64,000 nucleotides of DNA, taken from contig OX393550.1 of NCBI GenBank assembly GCA_947650365.1, positions 117,825,374-117,889,373 of the forward strand, in the 5' to 3' direction. A model generated the notes under the pieces. That model did no database searches. It saw only the letters and a list, made by a program, of their open reading frames with translations, and was not told the DNA's origin. Source of the DNA: Chamaelirium japonicum (lineage: Eukaryota; Streptophyta; Magnoliopsida; Liliales; Melanthiaceae). A program made the position numbers and the translations under genes. Numbering within the stretch: position 1 is the first letter of the stretch; every line of letters starts with the position of its first letter. This document shows positions 59,401-64,000 of this stretch, one piece after another.

Positions 59401-60101
59401 CAATCGGGTGGCGCTTAAGGCTTAGTGCTCCGTTAGACCATGATGGTCGGCGGGAGCTGCAGGACCTCCACTCAATTCTGCAGGCGGCATCGTTTAGGTT
59501 GACCCGGGATGAGGTCCGGTGGAGTGGCACATCTTCAGGAGTTTTCTCCGTTAGATCTTTCTATGACCATCTTCTCCCTCGGGTTCAGCATCACGGGCCG
59601 TCTAAGGCTATCTGGAAGACGAAGGTGCCCTCGAAGGTTCAGATCTTTTCCCTGCTGGCCTCGAGGAACAAGATCCTGACGAAGGCGAATCTGATACGGC
59701 GAAATCACCCCCAGGCGACGGACGCTTCCTGCACTTTCTGCGCCTCAGAGGAGGAAACGGCTTCGCATCTATTGCTCGGATGCCCTTTTGCCAGGCACCT
59801 ATGGGACCACTTCAAGGGTAAGGCAGGTTTATCTTCGCATCCCAGGACCCTAAGGGGCCTTTGGACCTCTTGGAGAAGGAGCAGAATCCCGGTGGGGATC
59901 CGGAAGCCGTGGGACATTTTGGTCATGGCGATCGTGTGGGTCATCTGGCTTGAGCAGAATAACAGGATCTTCAATGACAAGTCGGTAGGGCAAGAGAAGT
60001 TGAGACATTCGGTGATTTCCCTTTTCAGTGCTTGGATTGTACCTTGGAGAGATAGACTAGGGACAGAGGCTCTCAGTTTTTGTAATAATCTATTGTCTTA
60101 G
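56469..60101 (+). pseudogene. LINE ORF2: endonuclease, reverse transcriptase, zf-RVT; one premature stop
   Basis: Start chosen at MKILSWNVRGLG, the usual start of the APE-type endonuclease domain (the frame is open from 56418). Endonuclease motifs are SWNVRG, CIQESK, VIAGDFNV and SDHAPIL. RT motifs are DGFPISFYQEYW, RPISLSNCLYKI, KIDFERAFDQI, GLKQGCPLSPYLF and LHYADDSLLF (catalytic YADD). TGA at 59085-59087 interrupts ...GKW-WRL; other LINEs have Trp there (TGG to TGA). The same frame goes on to 60101 with a zf-RVT domain (IWKTKVPSKVQIF, CTFCASEEETASHLLLGCPF). No RNase H follows. About 1210 codons. It performs target-primed reverse transcription in the nucleus. Confidence 0.88.
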
Positions 60102-62099
60102 TTTTTAATGGTTTCTGGTTGGGGTCCGCCAAACCCTCCCTCCTTTAGGAGGGGTTCTCAAAAAAAAAAAAAAGTTTCACCTCGTTTGGACTTCTATAGC
60201 TCTTGAAATTACAGAAACAACGTTGATTTTCTGTGTAGATTCTGGACAACAAAAGGTTGTGGGAGATGCCTTCTTGTTCACCCGATCTTACATGATGCAC
60301 GGTACCTCGTCGATGGATCTCTGAGTGCCTCCATCCGACGAGCCTTCTCCTTCTATGAAACACAATATGAGGAAGACGAGCTGCCATCTAATGGCACAAG
60401 CGAGGGAGATAGAGAGACGAGAAAGGAGAAGAAAAGAGAGGAGAGGGGCCGGCTAGGGTTTCCCCATGCCATGGCCGGCCCCCTAGGGCTTGCATGGCCG
60501 GCCCCCTTCTCTCCTATTTCCTTATATAGGGTCAGCCTATCCATATGGATAAGGCAAGTACGGATAGGGTTGACTGATTCAAACCTTCTCCCTATATATA
60601 TCTTCTTTATCTCTATCTTTTCCTTGGTTTTGAAAACGGTCAAAACTAGCCCATTTTCTGTGCCTCATGACCGACCCTTTCATCGGAGGAAACAACCTCC
60701 TGAAACTAATGGGGCGGCCTTGACCAGTCTCTCAACACTTAGGGCCGGCCCCCTAGTACATAGTGACGCATGGTATGACCAAAACGCCCTTATGTCACTA
60801 GTTGGTCATTCCTCGTGTACGAGACTTTGCAAGGCACACATAAGTGAAGTGCACCAGTAATTTAACTATTCTCTGAGGTTCCCATAGGATGCCCCTAGTG
60901 AAGTCAACTAGTCAACTCACAACATGTCCCGGTGCATTGCACCCATGTGGCAAAGTCTACTTATGGCAAGGAATTGCTACATGCGTCTCTGCACTAACCT
61001 AGGGTTTCCCCTTAGTGCAAACACGTAGCTACGCATCTACCGTGCACTAGTGCAAAGCACTCACGGAGCGTATGCTTGGACTTCTCACTTCCTCTAACTA
61101 CGTTCTGTGTTTCGAGGAGATGGTATAAGAACCGTACATAATATCGATAAGATGAAACCTTCAGGGACCAGGGTTCATGGCTTCCAACTTAGACTCGATC
61201 GATACACTACCCGAGTGTACCATCGATCCTCTGAGTCTGAGTTAACCTGCATGGCCACCCAGAGTGCGACGCAGGCTACACTCCAATTCCCCCGGACTTA
61301 CTATGTTCTCCCTCATACCCCTGCTCTCTGATTAGTATGGTAATCTCATTGTCCCTCCATCTGGTGCCATTATGCAACTCGAGCGGTGGAGAATACCGTT
61401 AGACTCGAGTGCTCATATGACTCGGTTCCTTCCAGGTTGACCATATACATCGTACCTCTGATTACTCTTTCGAGCAACCGGATCCGTCACCAGTCCAACT
61501 GATGACCACCTGGCCAGGGTTTAATATGACGTAGGTCAGACCAAGGAACGCACCTCCCGTTAGGGGTATGGATAGCCTGCAGGAGTGACACACTGATGCA
61601 ACGCCAGCCGGGTAACCCAGTACACCGTGGTTTTGGATCACTGCATCCGGATCCTCACACATTGGTGCGCCAAAGCACCACACAACTGGTTAGTCCATCA
61701 GACATGGTTTCTCAGGGTTTATGACCGTTTTACCCTAAGCAGAAATACAGTTTAGTGCACCGGTGTCTGCTCACCGATCTGTGCACCGTGTTGGTTCCGT
61801 TCGGCCATAGACACTGTGCCTGGTAATGACTGTGGTGGAGACACCCACGCTCTGTCATCCCAACAACTTATCCTGATAGGGAGACCAACCCTGATCAGAG
61901 CTGCAAACGTATTTAGGTTACATGGGACCAGTCCCTTGAGTCTCCCACTCAATAGGATTACCATGTAGCCATGGCTCTCTGTTCTGTAATCAGAACACGT
62001 ACTAAGGCACGTACCAATATGCAATCCTATACTATCAACCATACATAGCTAAACTATAGGTTTTTACGAGCTATAGACCTCATCAATTCTAACAGGTAC

Positions 62100-62530
62100 C
62101 TCAAAGTAGAATAGAAGAGTTTGATTCCGTAGCTTTGGCAGAACTCCCAGAACTTGTCTGAATCGAATTGGTCCCTATTATCAATAATGAGCACTTTGCA
62201 GTGTGCTGAACCTTGAGAAGATGTTCTGCCTAATGAATTTGATGACTTTGTGTCATTTGTCTCATGGAAGAGAGGTACAACTTCAACCCACTTGGTGAAG
62301 TAGTATGTTGCCAGCATCATATATTTCTTCTTACTTGGAGATGGAGGGAATGGACCCAAGAAATCCAACCCCCACTGGTGGAAAGGCCAAGGACTTGTCA
62401 TAGGATGGAGCTCATCTATAGAGAGGTGAATCACCCATGCATTTTGTTGGCAGGGTTCGCACCTCTGGACGAACCTGCGGGCATCCTTAGCCATAGTTGG
62501 CCATTAGTAGCCTCGAAGTTTGATTTTTTC
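62100..62530 (-). pseudogene. pol: Tat2 integrase zinc-domain end and catalytic core
   Basis: The minus strand reads MAKDARRFVQRCEPCQQNA (second half of the HHCC zinc module), SPWPFHQWGLDFLGPFPPSPS (first catalytic Asp), ATYYFTKWVEVVPLF, then after a frame disturbance LIIDNRDQFDSDKF (second Asp) and YGIKLFYST. It is cut by the copia element after LFYSTLRY. Frameshifts make it nonfunctional. Confidence 0.85.
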
Positions 62531-62879
62531 CTTCGAGGGATCTGTCACCGGAGTGGTTGCCACAAGAACTAACATGGATATCAGCGAAGATCATTTCTGC
62601 TTGATCAGGGCCAACACATTTGAGGAGCACTCCGCTATGAGACTAGAAGTAGAGGTCGACTCCTTGAAGGTGATAGACAAGAAGCTTTCTCTGTAGCTGT
62701 CTAGCTTGAATTGGATCTTCAGGCACTCTGCTATACTTGAAGAAGTTAAAGATTGGCTATCTCTAATTGGATTGATTATCAGCCAGGGCAAAAGTGAGGG
62801 TTGACTGTCTTTAACTAACATCTTTAGCCGCGACAACAAGGCAGCGCTCGAGGCTAGCCTTGGGTAGTTATTGGTAGTC
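62531..62879 (-). pseudogene. pol: Tat2 linker between aRNH and integrase
   Basis: The minus strand matches the corresponding Tat1 segment: a piece like LTSSSIAECLKIQFKLDSYR corresponds to Tat1 FDFFKHGKMPEDPNQARRVQ but is out of frame. LLKCVGPDQAEMIF- and HVSCGNHSG-type pieces lie nearer 62540-62630. Several frameshifts. Confidence 0.55.
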
Positions 62880-63068
62880 TATTTAAATTTCACGCTTGCT
62901 AATTGGATTTCTAAGTATTGAAGCTGCATTGGCGAGGGCGTCGGCTTCACGGTTCTTTGCCCTCGGTATTTGAATGAACTTGACTTCATAAAATATTGCT
63001 TGAGATATTGCACAAGGGTCAGATAGTATTGCATCATCTCTCCTCGCGCTATGTGTTGAGCGACCATT
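62880..63068 (-). pseudogene. pol: Tat2 archaeal-type RNase H remnant, cut at 63068
   Basis: The minus strand reads IARGEMMQYYLTLVQYLKQYF, then SSFKYRGQRTVKPTP, equivalent to Tat1 TAREERMQLYLALVRHLQQRF and IPRAENREADALA. Homology begins abruptly at 63068, so the rest of pol is separated by whatever starts at 63069. Confidence 0.7.
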
Positions 63069-64000
63069 TGGTGCTAATTATCTTATTATTCTTAAGCATA
63101 TATCGTCAGTTTGCTACGTAAAACTTTCATAATACACGTAAACTACATAATTTTCTTTGCATCACTACATAATAGGCTTTAATATGAACATAACAACATA
63201 TTGGTTCGCTCTCATACATTGCATGCATAAAAGATACAAGACCTGATAGTCCAAATTATCATTTTATCGATAATCGCGTTTGAATCTGATAAGCGTCATT
63301 TCATATGGGTTTTTCAGGGAATTGATCCGGTTTTCGATGCAGTCAACTCAAGGACTTCATGACCAAGCCGTGGATATTCTCATGGCGATCTGATGGAGAC
63401 TGTACAGCTCGTTCGAAGGCCATCTCTAAAGAACATCCAAGAGACGGATGATTGCGACGATTCAGTTGAGAGAAGATTTCATTGAGGCGATGCAGCGCTT
63501 GGCTCAAACTAGAGGATGATTACACGCATGCAATTGGAAGGACGTATGTCGACGAGCTCAGATGGTTCGAATGGTGCGACCCGGATAGTTACCTTTACTC
63601 TCTTTCTCTCTCTTTAACTTTATCCCTTCTTTATACCACCTTTTATCTCTCTTCTATTTTCATCCTTCTATTTTACATCTCAATCCATTTACATCAAACC
63701 AATCACAACCATTCGTGCATCAGTCCCGGCCCCAACCCGATCGCGAGCTCCGAATCCCAGCCGTCCGATCCATGATCCCAAGCATGCAGCCCCTTTACCC
63801 GACCCGGCTGACCCATCTCTCTCTTCTCTCCCGTTTCTATCTCGGATTCCTTGCAATCAAAACAGATCACAGCCGTCCGATCGCCCATCCCTTCTATGCA
63901 CATGCATGCATGCATGCATGTGCCACCACAACAATCCACCTCTCATTCCCACTTAATCACAGCCGTCCCGGACCCTTAAAACTCCATTGCATCGTCAGCT
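63069..64000 (+). other. Probable start of another LTR, continuing beyond the window
   Basis: Sequence starting TGGTGCTAATTATC immediately follows the break in Tat2 aRNH. It then has an AT-rich lead, a GC-richer middle (63320-63580, with GCGATGCAGCGCTTGGCTC), CT-rich tracts and repeated CAGCCGTCCGATC/CAGCCGTCC phrases. That layout is reminiscent of plant Ty3/gypsy LTRs. No second LTR or TSD is available inside the window, so this is inference. Confidence 0.35.

Larger units (their letters stand above)
54407..60171 (+). mobile_element. Full-length L1-like plant LINE, 5.8 kb
   Basis: Flanked by a perfect 14-bp TSD, AAGTTTCACCTCGT, at 54393-54406 and 60172-60185. It ends in a 14-A tail after a short CCCTCC/GGAGGG hairpin. 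It has two consecutive ORFs on the plus strand. The small number of disabling changes (one nonsense and one frameshift in ORF1, one nonsense in ORF2) and the perfect TSD suggest a rather recent insertion, the youngest layer of this nest. Confidence 0.93.
45836..62094 (-). mobile_element. Ty1/copia LTR retrotransposon inserted in Tat2 integrase, itself nested
   Basis: TSD GGTAC at 45831-45835 and 62095-62099. Removing the insert joins Tat2 integrase precisely at the GGTAC...CAATGCAATGG position, where Tat1 reads GGTACCCTCAATGC. The LTRs are 45836-48143 (2308 bp) and 53996-62094 (about 2.3 kb once the LINE is removed). The minus-strand PBS is at 53981-53994 and the PPT at 48144-48158. Interior coding is Ty1/copia by its RT (YLVLYVNDILL) but is full of stops. 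A hAT-like element at 49817 and a LINE at 54407 are nested in it. Confidence 0.88.
53996..62094 (-). repeat. Copia 5' LTR (right copy), split by the LINE
   Basis: The LTR parts are 53996-54406 and 60172-62094, together about 2.3 kb. The minus strand starts TGTTAGAATTGATGAGG and ends TTATTACAAACA. The sequence reads continuously across the LINE when compared with the left LTR (46215-46235). Confidence 0.85.
35249..63068 (-). mobile_element. Tat2: old minus-strand Tat-lineage Ty3/gypsy element, heavily nested, 5' part missing
   Basis: In its own orientation the order is aRNH (63068-62880), integrase (62530 down to 45360, split by a copia element), post-pol repeats, antisense gene (plus strand here), tandem array, PPT and 3' LTR. 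The plan matches Tat1 module for module. RT, protease, gag and the 5' LTR are absent, because homology stops at 63068 where other sequence begins. Excluding nested elements, about 9 kb remains. Coding parts are full of frameshifts. Confidence 0.85.

Overview
The window looks like an intergenic, repeat-dominated stretch of a flowering-plant nuclear genome. It holds LTR retrotransposons with plant-type primer-binding sites, a 5S-rRNA-bearing Cassandra TRIM, a plant L1-like LINE, Helitrons with CTAG ends, hAT-like elements with 8-bp target duplications, long GA/TA microsatellites, and fragments of typical plant gene families (O-methyltransferase; possibly F-box/LRR). The species cannot be read from the sequence. 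I see no convincingly intact host gene, and almost every large open frame belongs to a mobile element.

Layout. 1-2647: a minus-strand Helitron family in head-to-tail copies, plus a 195-bp hAT MITE with a perfect 8-bp TSD. 2648-17158: a complete 14.5-kb Ty3/gypsy element of the Tat lineage (Tat1), with two 834-bp LTRs, TSD GATGA, gag-pro-RT-RH-aRNH-INT on the plus strand, an antisense gene, and a ~2.9-kb array of ~118-bp palindromic repeats before the 3' LTR. Tat1 is inserted in a Helitron that resumes at 17159. 17471-20443: more Helitrons, one carrying a probable captured F-box/LRR exon. 20444-29667: mostly unassigned AT-rich DNA and microsatellites, two hAT-like elements, and an O-methyltransferase pseudogene. 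29668-35248: another Helitron, an unidentified coding fragment, a 2.1-kb solo LTR of a Ty1/copia family (TSD TATAG), a long-inverted-repeat element, and decayed coding sequence. 35249-63068: an old minus-strand Tat element (Tat2) that has been a target for further insertions. An unclassified 1.8-kb TG...CA insertion with an intact Cassandra inside it lies in its antisense gene. A complete copia element (TSD GGTAC, 2.3-kb LTRs) lies in its integrase; that copia carries a hAT-like element in its interior and a full-length LINE in one LTR. 63069-64000: probably the start of yet another LTR.

Most notable. Both Tat elements, although very divergent, carry the same antisense module. It consists of a palindrome-rich tandem array, CACGTG boxes, a TATA box, a start reading MAS, a long acidic exon 1, and two introns at matching positions leading to a coiled-coil exon 3. 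In Tat1 the exon lengths restore the reading frame exactly, so this looks like an independently transcribed, spliced gene carried on the strand opposite gag-pol. Tat1's broken polyprotein also fits decay by C-to-T type mutation: all six nonsense codons can arise by one such transition, and the roughly eleven LTR-LTR differences I counted are all transitions.
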